64,000 nt of DNA, taken from Sphingomonadales bacterium. Lineage in GTDB: Bacteria; Pseudomonadota; Alphaproteobacteria; Sphingomonadales; Sphingomonadaceae. Positions 34,919-44,331 of the stretch are shown here, piece after piece. The notes beneath the pieces were generated by a model. It did not search any database. It saw only the letters and a list, made by a program, of their open reading frames with translations, and had not been told where the DNA came from. The translations under genes were made by a program, and so were the position numbers. The stretch spans positions 124,001 through 188,000 of the forward strand of contig JAIXWO010000018.1 in assembly GCA_027491235.1 (NCBI GenBank). Reading direction: 5' to 3'. How positions within the stretch are numbered: the stretch's first letter is position 1; every line of letters starts with the position of its first letter.

Positions 34919-36508
34919 ATGACGACTATGAAGATTAAGCGGGCACTCCTTTCCGTGTCCGACAAGGCCGGGCTTTCGGAACTGGGTGCCGCCCTCGCAC
35001 GCCACGGCGTGGAGCTGGTGTCGACCGGGGGTACAGCCAAAGCGCTGCGCGATGCGGGCCTTGCTGTGATGGATATTTCGGACCTGACCGGCTTTCCCGA
35101 AATGATGGACGGCCGTGTGAAGACGCTGCACCCCAAGGTCCATGGCGGCCTGCTGGCAGTGCGCGACAACCCCGAACACGTCGCGTCCATGACCGAACAT
35201 GAAATTGGCGCCATCGACCTCGTTGTCGTCAACCTCTATCCCTTTGCCCAGACCGTGGCCAAGGGCGCGGACCGTGACGAAATCATCGAGAATATCGACA
35301 TTGGTGGTCCGTCCATGGTCCGCTCGGCGGCGAAGAACCATGCCTCAGTCGCGATTGTGACGGACCCTGCCGACTATGCCGAACTCATCGCCGCTATGGA
35401 CGGCAATGACGGTGCTACCGATTATGATTTCCGGCGGCGTTTGGCGGCCAAGGCTTATTCGGCGACAGCGGCTTATGACGCGATGATCAGCCAATGGTTC
35501 GCCTTTGCTGACCAGCAGCAGATGTTCCCGGACATGCTCGCCGTCACGGCCAAAAAGCAGGAAGAATTGCGCTACGGCGAAAATCCGCACCAGAAGGCGG
35601 CGCTCTACATCCCTAACGGCCCACATGGCACCGGGATCGCGCAAGCCGAGCAGGTGCAGGGCAAGGAGCTGAGCTACAACAATTACAATGACGCGGATGC
35701 CGCGCTGGAACTCGTCAGCGAGTTCCGCAACGGCCCGCCGACCGTCGTGATCGTCAAACACGCCAATCCATGCGGCGTGGCGACCGGGGCAACGCTGATC
35801 GAAGCTTATCAGAATGCGATGGAATGCGATTCCGTGTCGGCCTTTGGCGGCATTATCGCCTGCAACCGTCCGCTCGACGGGCCGACCGCAGAAGCAATCT
35901 CCGGCATCTTCACCGAAGTCGTGGCGGCCCCCGGTGCGGATGACGCCGCTCGCGCCGTCTTCGCCAAGAAGAAGAACCTCCGCCTGCTCATCACGGGTGA
36001 TCTGCCGGATCCTGCACGTGGCGGGCTCAACATCAAGAATATCGCAGGCGGATATCTCGTCCAGAGCCGCGACAATGGCACCGTCACGCGTGAGATGCTG
36101 AAGGTCGTCACCAAGCGCCAGCCGAGCGCGCAGGAACTCGATGACTGCTTGTTCGCCTGGACTGTCGCCAAGCACACCAAGTCAAATGCGATTGTCTATG
36201 CCAAGGACGGCGTGACAGCAGGTATCGGTGCCGGCCAGATGAACCGCCGCGATTCCGCCCGCATTGCGGCCATCAAGGCGAAGGAAGCCGCCGAAACCTA
36301 TGGTTGGGCCGCACCCAAGACCTTGGGCAGCGCCGTCGCCTCCGACGCGTTCTTCCCCTTTGCCGATGGCCTGCTGGCGGCGGTTGAAGCCGGGGCGACA
36401 TCGGTTATCCAGCCGGGCGGGTCGATGCGCGATGACGAAGTCATTGCAGCGGCGGACGAAGCAGGTCTCGCGATGGTTTTTACCGGGATGCGTCACTTCC
36501 GGCACTGA
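34919..36508 (+). CDS. purH: Bifunctional AICAR transformylase / IMP cyclohydrolase (PurH)
   Basis: 529 residues, the expected size. The N-terminal IMP cyclohydrolase domain (about 1-200) contains [27 protein letters not shown] and [19 protein letters not shown]. The C-terminal transformylase domain has [26 protein letters not shown] and [14 protein letters not shown]. It carries out the last two steps to IMP. Met1 or Met4 may be the start. It is convergent with the flippase gene, 12 bp apart. Confidence 0.97.
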   Translation: MTTMKIKRALLSVSDKAGLSELGAALARHGVELVSTGGTAKALRDAGLAVMDISDLTGFPEMMDGRVKTLHPKVHGGLLAVRDNPEHVASMTEHEIGAIDLVVVNLYPFAQTVAKGADRDEIIENIDIGGPSMVRSAAKNHASVAIVTDPADYAELIAAMDGNDGATDYDFRRRLAAKAYSATAAYDAMISQWFAFADQQQMFPDMLAVTAKKQEELRYGENPHQKAALYIPNGPHGTGIAQAEQVQGKELSYNNYNDADAALELVSEFRNGPPTVVIVKHANPCGVATGATLIEAYQNAMECDSVSAFGGIIACNRPLDGPTAEAISGIFTEVVAAPGADDAARAVFAKKKNLRLLITGDLPDPARGGLNIKNIAGGYLVQSRDNGTVTREMLKVVTKRQPSAQELDDCLFAWTVAKHTKSNAIVYAKDGVTAGIGAGQMNRRDSARIAAIKAKEAAETYGWAAPKTLGSAVASDAFFPFADGLLAAVEAGATSVIQPGGSMRDDEVIAAADEAGLAMVFTGMRHFRH

Positions 36509-36520
36509 TCGGGAGCGGGA

Positions 36521-38011
36521 TTAAGCCATCTTGCGGAACAGGACGCGGTCTTCCTCACGGAAGCCGAGCTTCCACAGCAGCCAGCCATAGACGGCCAGGA
36601 TGGCCGGGATGCCAACCGCCAGCTCCACCCATTCGGGCAGGCGGATGAAAATCTGCCCGACGAACACGGCACCTGCAGCGGCCCAAACGATCGACCAGCG
36701 CCAGACCGAGACAGGCGCGCCGAGCAAGCGGCTCGCGAGGCGTGACTTGACGACGGAGCTGATGGCAAGGGCGATGCACAGCCCCATCGCGACGCCTGCG
36801 GCCATCCAGGCTTCGCTCAATCCTTCGCGTTGCATGACGAATAGGATGGCGACGGAGGCAACCGCTTGCACGGTGATCATACCAAGTGAAATGAGCATGT
36901 TGCGGAGACGCGCGATATAGACGAGCGCGGCTTCACTAACGACGGCGAGCGAGGCCACCACCTCTGCCAGCAGCAGAAACGCCAGCGCGCCGGTGCCTGA
37001 TACGAAGCCGCCGCCCGGCCCGACCAGCCCCAATATCCCTTCAGCTGGAATGCCGAGCGCAAAGGCGATGCCGACTTGTGCCGCCAAAATCCAGAAGCCG
37101 ACCTGGCTGACCTGCGTTGCAATGGCAGGCAGGTTCTTTTCCTCCAGACGTCGTGTGATGACAGGGCCGAGCACAGGGTCAAAGCTGGTCTTCAGCTTCT
37201 GCGGCAGCGAGGCGACTTGCTGCGCTACCCAATAGATGCCGACGGTTGCGGGCGAGACAAACAGACCGAGAATGGCAAGGTCCAGCCTGCGGGACCCCCA
37301 TTCAATGGCGTCGGCCGCCGCCAAAGGGACATTACGCCGTGTCAGCGCCCAAAGTTCGCGGGGGCGGGGTTTCCAGTTCCTCGGCAGTCCAATGGTTCGG
37401 AGGAAGGGGATGAGCGAGGCGATGAACGCCGCCGCCATCGACAGGGCATAGGCCACCAATAGGCCGTCTCGCGGCAGGCTCCAGGCCAGTGCAAAGGCGG
37501 CAATGCTGATCGTCCAGGGCTCGATCACCGCACGCGCACGCACTGTGGAGGCGACGTCGAAGCGATAGGCGAGCGCCGCCAGCATCAGGTCTGACGCCGC
37601 AAGCGCCGGAATGATGAGCGGCAACAGGTTATCCAGCCGGTTGATCTGGCTGTTCGGGAACATGATTTCCGGAACCCACATCAGCAGGATGGTCAGCGGC
37701 AATGTGGCCAAGAGGACGACGACAAGGCCGTCCCAGGCCCCGTTTTCTTTGCCCTCCCCCGAAAGATGCAGAGCCAGCCCGCGCTTTAGGCCGAGTGTGG
37801 CGATTTGCGCTGCAAACTCCACAATGACGATGGCATAGGCCAGCCGCCCCAGCGCTTCTGCGCCATACCATTGCCCGCCAATGATGAGGAAGGGGATGCG
37901 TGCCAGCAGGCGGACGAAAAAGCCCGCCACATTTGTCCGGCCCCCTTTGGCGAGGGCCTGGATGTCGTCGCCCTGTTCAGGGGCGGGCGCTGTCAATGTG
38001 CCGCGCCCCAA
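36521..38011 (-). CDS. Wzx/MATE-like polysaccharide flippase (oligosaccharide transporter)
   Basis: About 490 residues with 12-14 hydrophobic helices. The N-terminal half carries AGFFVRLLARIPFLIIGG and ALGRLAYAIVIVEFA, typical of the polysaccharide biosynthesis/MOP exporter group; conserved charged helix ends (TRRNVPLAAADAIEWGSRRLDL) are seen near the middle. It probably flips lipid-linked sugars. No ATG is well placed: TTG codons at 38011 or 37996 are the candidates, overlapping the end of polA by up to 19 bp, which implies coupled translation. Confidence 0.82.
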   Translation of the reverse strand: MGRGTLTAPAPEQGDDIQALAKGGRTNVAGFFVRLLARIPFLIIGGQWYGAEALGRLAYAIVIVEFAAQIATLGLKRGLALHLSGEGKENGAWDGLVVVLLATLPLTILLMWVPEIMFPNSQINRLDNLLPLIIPALAASDLMLAALAYRFDVASTVRARAVIEPWTISIAAFALAWSLPRDGLLVAYALSMAAAFIASLIPFLRTIGLPRNWKPRPRELWALTRRNVPLAAADAIEWGSRRLDLAILGLFVSPATVGIYWVAQQVASLPQKLKTSFDPVLGPVITRRLEEKNLPAIATQVSQVGFWILAAQVGIAFALGIPAEGILGLVGPGGGFVSGTGALAFLLLAEVVASLAVVSEAALVYIARLRNMLISLGMITVQAVASVAILFVMQREGLSEAWMAAGVAMGLCIALAISSVVKSRLASRLLGAPVSVWRWSIVWAAAGAVFVGQIFIRLPEWVELAVGIPAILAVYGWLLWKLGFREEDRVLFRKMA

Positions 38012-40782
38012 TTCTTGCCCGTGCCGATTTCAACACCCAGCGGGACATCCAGTTTGACAAGCGGTTCAGCAGCTTCCGCCATGACGCGTTCGATGACCTT
38101 GCTGGCTGCGGCGACATCGCCTTCGGGCAGTTCGAACACGAGTTCGTCATGCACCTGCAGCAGCATCTTCACATGAGGCAGGCCAGCCTCAGTGAGCGCA
38201 GGCAGCATCCGCACCATGGCACGCTTGATGATGTCGGCGCTTGTCCCTTGGATCGGCGCGTTGATGGCGGCGCGTTCGCTTCCGGCCCGCTCCGTCTGGT
38301 TCTGGCTGGTGATGCGCGTGAAATGCGTTTTCCGCCCGAACAGTGTTTCGGTGAAGCCCGTCTCCCGCGCCGATTGCAGCGTGCGGCTGATATATTGGTT
38401 GATGCCGGGGAAGCTTTGAAAATAGCGGTCGATCATTGACTGGGCTTCGTCCGCCGAAATGCCGAGGCGACCGGCCAAGCCCCAGCGGGAAATGCCGTAG
38501 AGCAAAGAGAAGTTGATCGTCTTTGCCCGACCACGCGTGTCGCGGTTCACTTCACCGAACAGTTCCTGCGCAGTGCGGGCGTGAATGTCTTCGCCATTGG
38601 CAAAGGCATCCTTCAGCGCAGGCACATCGGCCATGTGCGCGGCCAGCCGCAGTTCGATCTGGCTATAGTCAGCCGAGAGCAGGACATTGCCGGGCTCCGC
38701 CACAAAGGCTTCGCGGATACGACGACCAACTTCGGTGCGGATGGGGATGTTCTGCAAGTTCGGATCATTCGAGGAAAGACGACCCGTCTGTGCGCCCGTC
38801 AAGCTGTAGCTGGTATGAACGCGGCCCGTCTTGGGATTGATCTGTGTTTGCAGCGCATCCGTGTAGGTGGATTTGAGCTTGGACAGCTGACGCCAGTCGA
38901 GCACCTTGCGGGCGATCTCGACGCCGTCTTCGGCCAGCTTTTCAAGGACGGTGACGTCGGTTGAAAAATCGCCCGACTTGCCCTTCTTGCCACCCTTCAG
39001 GCCCATTTGCCCGAACAGAATTTCACCCAACTGCTTCGGGCTGCCCACGGAAAAGGGCTGTCCGGCAAGGGCGTGGATTTCAATCTCAAGCCCTGCACAG
39101 CCGTCTGCAAACTCTGCGGACATGCGGGCGAGTTCATCGCGGTCCACCTTGATGCCTTCGCGCTCCATGCGGGCGAGCACGGGGACCAGAGGCCTGTCGA
39201 CGCGTTCATAGACGCGCGTGGCCTTTTCAGCGCTGAGGCGCGGTTTGAGGCGATGCCAAAGCCGAAGTGTGACATCGGCATCTTCTGCGGCATAACGCGT
39301 GGCTTCGGCCATGCCGACCTGATTGAAGGTCAGCTGGTTCTTGCCGGTGCCGCAGACGTCTTTGAAGGCGATGCAGCTATGCCCGAAATGGATCAGCGCC
39401 AGCTCATCCATGCCGTGGTTATGCTTGCCCGCGTCGAGATCGAAACTCATCACCATCGTGTCGTCGATGGGGGCAACGCTGATGCCATACCGTTCCAGCA
39501 CGTTCAGATCATATTTGATGTTATGCCCGATTTTGAGGACGGACGGGTCCTCCAGCAGCCGCTTCAGCTTTGCAATCGCTGTGACTATCGGAACTTGGGC
39601 GGGGGAATCTGAAAACAGATCGCTGCCGCCATGTGCCAAGGGAATGTAACAGGCGCGGTTCGGCCCTGTCGCGATGCTGACACCGACGAGCCCTGCCGCC
39701 ATGGAATCCAGCGCATCGGTTTCCGTATCGACAGCGATGGTTCCGGCAAGTGTTGCCTCGGCAATCCATGCGTCCAGCTGCGCCTCGGTTTGGACGCAGT
39801 CATAGATGTCGCGGTCAAACACCTGCGCAATGGGCGCGGGGGCCTCTTCAGGGGGCGTGCCCTTTGCCTCAGACCGGATCATCGCCATGGCGTGACCGTC
39901 CGCGCGGGCGGTGGGGCCGTCGAGCTTCTTCAGCAGAGATCCAAAGCCGTGATGCTCCAGAAAGGCGCGCAAGGGGGCGTCGGGAATTTCCTTCAGGAGG
40001 AAATCGTCCAGAGGCTCCGGCAGGGCCGCATCATCCTTCAGCGCGACAAGAATGCGCGACAGGCGGGCCTTGTCCGCATGTTCGATCAAATTGTCGCGCA
40101 TCTTGGACGGTTTCATGAATGGCGCAGCTTCGAGCACGGCTTCCAAATTGCCAAATTCAAGGATCAGCTTGGACGCTGTCTTGGGGCCGATGCCCGGAAC
40201 ACCGGGCACATTGTCTGCCGTATCCCCCATCAGAGCGAGGACATCGGCCAGACCTTCCGGCCCGACGCCGAATTTGTCGACCACAGCCTGCGGGCCGAGC
40301 CGCTCACTCTTCATCGGGTCGAGCATGTCGAGGCCCGGCTGGATGAGCTGCATCAGATCCTTATCGGTCGACACAATGGTGACGAGCCAGCCATCGGCCA
40401 GTGCGGCCTTGGCGTAGGACGCAATAATGTCATCCGCTTCCAGCCCGAGTTCTTCGATGCAAGGCAGAGAGAAAGCGCGCGTGGCATCGCGGATCATCGG
40501 GAATTGCGGAACAAGGTCTTCCGGCGCGGGCGGCCGATGCGCCTTATACTGATCGTAAATCTCGTTACGGAAGGTCTTCGATGACGCGTCGAGGATGACG
40601 GCCATATGCGTTGGCCCATCCGCCTTGTGCAGCGCATCTGCGAGCTTCCACAGCATGGTGGTGTAGCCATAGACGGCGCCCACAGGCTCGCCGCGAATGT
40701 TCGTCAGCGGCGGCAGACGGTGATAGGCGCGGAAAATATAGCCCGAGCCATCGACGAGATAGAGGTGTTTTTGATCTCCCAT
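37993..40782 (-). CDS. polA: DNA polymerase I (PolA)
   Basis: 929 residues, all three domains. The 5'-3' exonuclease (about 1-290) opens with LYLVDGSGYIFRAYHRLPPL. The 3'-5' exonuclease (about 325-510) keeps the metal motif AVDTETDALDS, so proofreading is probably active, and IGHNIKYDLNVL. The polymerase domain (about 530-929) contains LSADYSQIELRLAAHMADV, RGRAKTINFSLLYGIS and LQVHDELVFELP. It processes Okazaki fragments and fills repair gaps. It is unusual only in overlapping the flippase gene. Confidence 0.97.
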   Translation of the reverse strand: MGDQKHLYLVDGSGYIFRAYHRLPPLTNIRGEPVGAVYGYTTMLWKLADALHKADGPTHMAVILDASSKTFRNEIYDQYKAHRPPAPEDLVPQFPMIRDATRAFSLPCIEELGLEADDIIASYAKAALADGWLVTIVSTDKDLMQLIQPGLDMLDPMKSERLGPQAVVDKFGVGPEGLADVLALMGDTADNVPGVPGIGPKTASKLILEFGNLEAVLEAAPFMKPSKMRDNLIEHADKARLSRILVALKDDAALPEPLDDFLLKEIPDAPLRAFLEHHGFGSLLKKLDGPTARADGHAMAMIRSEAKGTPPEEAPAPIAQVFDRDIYDCVQTEAQLDAWIAEATLAGTIAVDTETDALDSMAAGLVGVSIATGPNRACYIPLAHGGSDLFSDSPAQVPIVTAIAKLKRLLEDPSVLKIGHNIKYDLNVLERYGISVAPIDDTMVMSFDLDAGKHNHGMDELALIHFGHSCIAFKDVCGTGKNQLTFNQVGMAEATRYAAEDADVTLRLWHRLKPRLSAEKATRVYERVDRPLVPVLARMEREGIKVDRDELARMSAEFADGCAGLEIEIHALAGQPFSVGSPKQLGEILFGQMGLKGGKKGKSGDFSTDVTVLEKLAEDGVEIARKVLDWRQLSKLKSTYTDALQTQINPKTGRVHTSYSLTGAQTGRLSSNDPNLQNIPIRTEVGRRIREAFVAEPGNVLLSADYSQIELRLAAHMADVPALKDAFANGEDIHARTAQELFGEVNRDTRGRAKTINFSLLYGISRWGLAGRLGISADEAQSMIDRYFQSFPGINQYISRTLQSARETGFTETLFGRKTHFTRITSQNQTERAGSERAAINAPIQGTSADIIKRAMVRMLPALTEAGLPHVKMLLQVHDELVFELPEGDVAAASKVIERVMAEAAEPLVKLDVPLGVEIGTGKNWGAAH

Positions 40783-40829
40783 TGCGGGGGATTAGCAATG
40801 GCGCAGCACTTTGGCGACAGCTTTAGCGG

Positions 40830-42017
40830 TTAGTTTGCCCCACGCGCGCGTTGGCCACCCCGCGAGGCATAGTCACTGCTCTTATGGTTGGCCGCGACGA
40901 GCGAGGCAACTTGCTGGATCAGCTTCTGTCGGGCGGGAACCGGAGCCGTTGTGTCGGCAATCATGACAGCCACGGCATAGCTGGTGCCATCGGGTGCAAT
41001 CATGATGCCGACATCGTTGAAGCCCGCCGTGCGGCTCCGCAGATCCTGACCCGTGCCGGTTTTGTGCGCAAGCTTCCAACCGGCAGGAACGCCGGCCTTC
41101 AGGCGGGCACGGCCGGTTTCGGTCGATTCCATCAGGTTGATCAGATAACGGGTGGACTGTGCGCTCAACAGTTCGCCGCGCTTCAGGCGGGCAAGGGAGC
41201 GGGCAATGGCGGCGGGCGTTGCGCCGTCCATGGGATCCGACACATATTTGTCCATCGCCGCCTTTCGTGCGGTTGGAGACAGGGCCGCGCGTGCTGAATT
41301 GAAGGCGCCCGAGTAGCTATATTCAGGCTTCCAGACCAAGCCGGCGGTTGCCGCCTGAAAATGGCGTTCACCCGGGCCAAAGCGGATGGCGCCGAGGCGT
41401 TTTGAGGCGATCAACTCGCGAATGGCGTTCGGGCCACCGACACGACGCATGAGGAAATCGTTCGCCGTGTTGTCGCTCTGTGTCATCGCGCGCTTCAGCA
41501 GGCTCGCAATTGTCGTTGTGTAGCCGTTGGGGCCAATCAGACCTGCGATAGGTTGATGAAATACGGTCATATCCGATTTGCGCAGCGTGACGCTATCGTC
41601 GAGCGACAATTTGCCTTTGTCGACCGCATCCATCACCGCGATGGAGACCCACAGCTTGGAAACGCTCTGCTGCGGCATCGGTTCATCGCCGCGATAAGAA
41701 ACCATCCATGACCCGTCGGTCTTCATGACCGCGATACCCGCCTTGCCGGGGAAAGACGCCCACAAAGAGCGAAGTGCGGTCACCATTTCCGGCGGTGCTG
41801 CGCGCGCGCCATCGTTGATGGTGGGCTGCGAAGAGGGCGCTGGAAGCGCGATCCGGACAGAAGGGGCCGCCGGGCGGGATCCCTTAGCGACGCTCTGGGC
41901 GTCTGTGCTCTTCGGCGTTGTGAGTCGGGACGGCGGAGACGCCGGCGAAACGCAGGCTGTCGCGATCAGTCCAAGTCCCAATGTCAAACGAATCTGTTTG
42001 ACAACATTCACAACCAT
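40830..42017 (-). CDS. Class A beta-lactamase-like serine hydrolase, probable lipoprotein
   Basis: 395 residues. The three penicillin-recognising motifs are present: S118-V-S-K121 (PQQSVSKLW), SDN at 181-183 (TQSDNTAND) and KTG at 319-321 (AHKTGTGQDL). The omega-loop E-x-x-L-N is not canonical; ERHFQ at 217-221 may stand in for it. The N-terminus has a hydrophobic segment ending in Cys22 (LIATAC), probably a lipobox, then a 50-residue Pro/Ser/Thr-rich linker. The start is the ATG giving that signal. Activity could be beta-lactamase or a cell-wall peptidase-like role. Confidence 0.82.
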   Translation of the reverse strand: MVVNVVKQIRLTLGLGLIATACVSPASPPSRLTTPKSTDAQSVAKGSRPAAPSVRIALPAPSSQPTINDGARAAPPEMVTALRSLWASFPGKAGIAVMKTDGSWMVSYRGDEPMPQQSVSKLWVSIAVMDAVDKGKLSLDDSVTLRKSDMTVFHQPIAGLIGPNGYTTTIASLLKRAMTQSDNTANDFLMRRVGGPNAIRELIASKRLGAIRFGPGERHFQAATAGLVWKPEYSYSGAFNSARAALSPTARKAAMDKYVSDPMDGATPAAIARSLARLKRGELLSAQSTRYLINLMESTETGRARLKAGVPAGWKLAHKTGTGQDLRSRTAGFNDVGIMIAPDGTSYAVAVMIADTTAPVPARQKLIQQVASLVAANHKSSDYASRGGQRARGAN

Positions 42018-42156
42018 TTTGGTTAAGTCCTTAACATTAATATACAATTCGGTTAGTCCCCGAGTGTCTCCCGGCCAAATGGATTGCGATGAACGATTCT
42101 GCAGCAGCGACGAACCGATGGTTGCGCGACGGAACAGGGAGTGCTTTGTTTGGATC

Positions 42157-43326
42157 ATGACAAGTTTTGACCAATGGCGAACACGGTCGCCCTTTTACGA
42201 CGAAACCCATGAACAATTGGCTATCGCCGTCCGTCGCTTCGTCGCAAGCGAGGTGCAGCCCAACATTGACCAGTGGGAAAAAGACGGTGAACTGCCGCGT
42301 GACCTCCACAAAAAGGCCGCCGCCGCGGGCATTCTCGGCCTGCGCTATCCCGAAGAATATGGCGGGCACAGTGATGGGTTCGACATCTTTCACGGCCTGA
42401 CCCAAACCGAAGAGCTGTCCGCTGTTGGCGCGGGCGGACTGGGCGCGTCGCTGATGACGCATGGCATTGGCCTGCCGCCCATCCTCGCTTTGGGCTCGGA
42501 TGAACTGAAGCGCCGCGTGGCCCCGCCGGTGCTGTCTGGCGACAAGATTATCGCATTGGGCATCACCGAGCCCTCAGGCGGGTCGGATGTTGCCAACCTG
42601 AAAACCCGTGCTGTCCGCAAGGGCGACCATTATGTCGTCAATGGATCAAAGATGTTCATAACGAGCGGCATGCGCGCCGACTGGCTTACCTGCGCGGTCC
42701 GGACGGGCGGCGACGGCGCGGGCGGCGTTTCGCTGCTGCTGATCGACATGACGGCCAAGGGGGTCTCCCGCACGCGGCTTGAGAAGATGGGCTGGCATTG
42801 CTCGGATACAGCGGCGATCTATTTTGAGGATGTGGAAGTCCCGGTCGAAAATCTCATCGGGCCGGAAAATGGCGGCTTCATCGGCATCATGCGCAACTTC
42901 AATTCAGAGCGTTTGGGCATGGCGATGGGGTGCTGCGCCTTTGCGCGTGTCTGCCTGAAGGAAGCGTCCGAATGGGCGCAGCAGCGTGAAACCTTTGGCA
43001 AGCCGCTGATCGGCCACCAGTCGATCCGCATCAAGCTTGCCGATATGGCGCGGCAGATTAACGCCACCCAAGCCTGGGTCGATCTGTGCGCCTGGCAGGT
43101 GCAGCAGGGTGCCGACCAACCCGCCGATTTCGCAATGCTCAAAGTGCAGGCGACACGCATGCTGGAGAGTGTTGCGCGGGAAGCGGCTCAGGTGCTTGGC
43201 GGGGCCAGCTATTTGCGCGGATCAAAGGTGGAGCGCATTTACCGTGAAGTGCGCGTCAACGCGATTGGCGGCGGATCTGAAGAGATCATGCTCGATCTGG
43301 CTGGGCGACAAATGTTTGGTCGTTAA
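42157..43326 (+). CDS. Acyl-CoA dehydrogenase
   Basis: 389 residues, the third acyl-CoA dehydrogenase of the window. Motifs are ALGITEPSGGSDVANLKTRA, NGSKMFITSGMRADWLTCA, WAQQRETFGKPLIGHQSIR and, at the C-terminus, VNAIGGGSEEIMLDLAGRQM, where the catalytic Glu lies in GGGSEEI. The bulky N-terminal FDQWRTRSPFYDETHEQLA fits the long-/branched-chain group. The ribosome site is weak, and the start is set by family similarity; upstream in-frame codons run into the divergent beta-lactamase promoter. Confidence 0.9.
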   Translation: MTSFDQWRTRSPFYDETHEQLAIAVRRFVASEVQPNIDQWEKDGELPRDLHKKAAAAGILGLRYPEEYGGHSDGFDIFHGLTQTEELSAVGAGGLGASLMTHGIGLPPILALGSDELKRRVAPPVLSGDKIIALGITEPSGGSDVANLKTRAVRKGDHYVVNGSKMFITSGMRADWLTCAVRTGGDGAGGVSLLLIDMTAKGVSRTRLEKMGWHCSDTAAIYFEDVEVPVENLIGPENGGFIGIMRNFNSERLGMAMGCCAFARVCLKEASEWAQQRETFGKPLIGHQSIRIKLADMARQINATQAWVDLCAWQVQQGADQPADFAMLKVQATRMLESVAREAAQVLGGASYLRGSKVERIYREVRVNAIGGGSEEIMLDLAGRQMFGR

Positions 43327-43392
43327 TCGGCACATCTGGACTTTTCCTGCATTATCCACCTAACCAACACATCCCTGTTCAGGAGCAAACAC

Positions 43393-44328
43393 ATGGCATC
43401 CGGCCTTGCCGCCCTACTTGATGATATCGCGCTGATCGCAAAGGTTGCCGCTGCGTCTATCGATGATGTGGGCGCCGCTGCGGGCCGGGCCGGCGTGAAG
43501 GCGGCGGGTGTTGTGATAGACGATACCGCTGTCACCCCCCGTTATGTCACGGGCTTCACGCCAGACCGGGAACTGCCGGTGATCTGGCGGATCGCCAAGG
43601 GGTCGATGTTCAACAAGCTGTTCCTCATTTTACCGGTGGGGCTGCTGCTCAGCTACTTCTTGCCCGCGGCAATCACGCCTATCCTGATGCTCGGCGGCGC
43701 GTTTCTGTGCTATGAAGGCGTCGAGAAAATCGTTGAATCCCTGCAGCCGGAGGATGAAACGCTGGACGAAGCGATCGCCGAGCTTTCCAGCGAAGAACAT
43801 GAAAAGCTTATGGTCTCGGGCGCTGTGCGGACGGACCTGATTCTGTCAGCGGAAATCATGGCCATTGCACTTGGCGAAGTGGCTGAAGAGTCGATCTGGC
43901 TGCAGGCCGGCATCCTGTTCGTCGTGGCGGTCGCCATCACCATCGGCGTTTATGGCATGGTTGGCCTGATCGTGAAGATGGATGACATTGGCCTACACAT
44001 GGCAAAGCGGGATGGATCACTCTCTAAGGCCATCGGCCGGGGGCTGGTGCGCGCCATGCCAAAGCTGCTCGCGGGCCTGTCCGTCATTGGCATTGCGGCG
44101 ATGATCTGGGTCGGTGGTGGCATCTTCCTGCATGGGATGCACGAATACCACTTTACGCCTTTGCCGGAGTGGCTTGATCACGCCTCCCTTGCCGCTGGAA
44201 CAGCCGTCCCGGCGGCGTCAGGCCTTGTGCAATGGCTTGTCCATGCGATTGGATCAGGCGCGTTTGGTTTGGTCATCGGCGGCGTGATTGTGGGCGTCCA
44301 CCACGCTTGGGCACACCGCAAGGGCTAA
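43393..44328 (+). CDS. DUF808 (YedI) family inner-membrane protein
   Basis: 311 residues. The N-terminus MASGLAALLDDIALIAKVAA and the following KAAGVVIDDTAVTPRYV are diagnostic of DUF808. Five to six hydrophobic helices follow (about 75-105, 150-195, 225-245, 285-305). The function is unknown; E. coli YedI is an uncharacterised membrane protein. CAGGAG lies 8 bp before the ATG. Confidence 0.88.
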   Translation: MASGLAALLDDIALIAKVAAASIDDVGAAAGRAGVKAAGVVIDDTAVTPRYVTGFTPDRELPVIWRIAKGSMFNKLFLILPVGLLLSYFLPAAITPILMLGGAFLCYEGVEKIVESLQPEDETLDEAIAELSSEEHEKLMVSGAVRTDLILSAEIMAIALGEVAEESIWLQAGILFVVAVAITIGVYGMVGLIVKMDDIGLHMAKRDGSLSKAIGRGLVRAMPKLLAGLSVIGIAAMIWVGGGIFLHGMHEYHFTPLPEWLDHASLAAGTAVPAASGLVQWLVHAIGSGAFGLVIGGVIVGVHHAWAHRKG

Positions 44329-44331
44329 GCC

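Noticed and set aside
39631-40584. 317-codon open frame on the plus strand, opposite polA
   Set aside because: It mirrors the codon bias of polA in a GC-rich genome and has no domain signature; polA on the other strand is unmistakable.
42018-42070. BlaI operator in front of the beta-lactamase-like gene
   Set aside because: The AT-rich upstream region contains TGTATATTA but no TACA-N2-TGTA dyad, so control by the regulator at 8754 is not supported.
41725-42156. N-terminal extension of the acyl-CoA dehydrogenase at 42157
   Set aside because: The extension overlaps the divergent beta-lactamase gene and encodes no dehydrogenase sequence; the family N-terminus begins at 42157.
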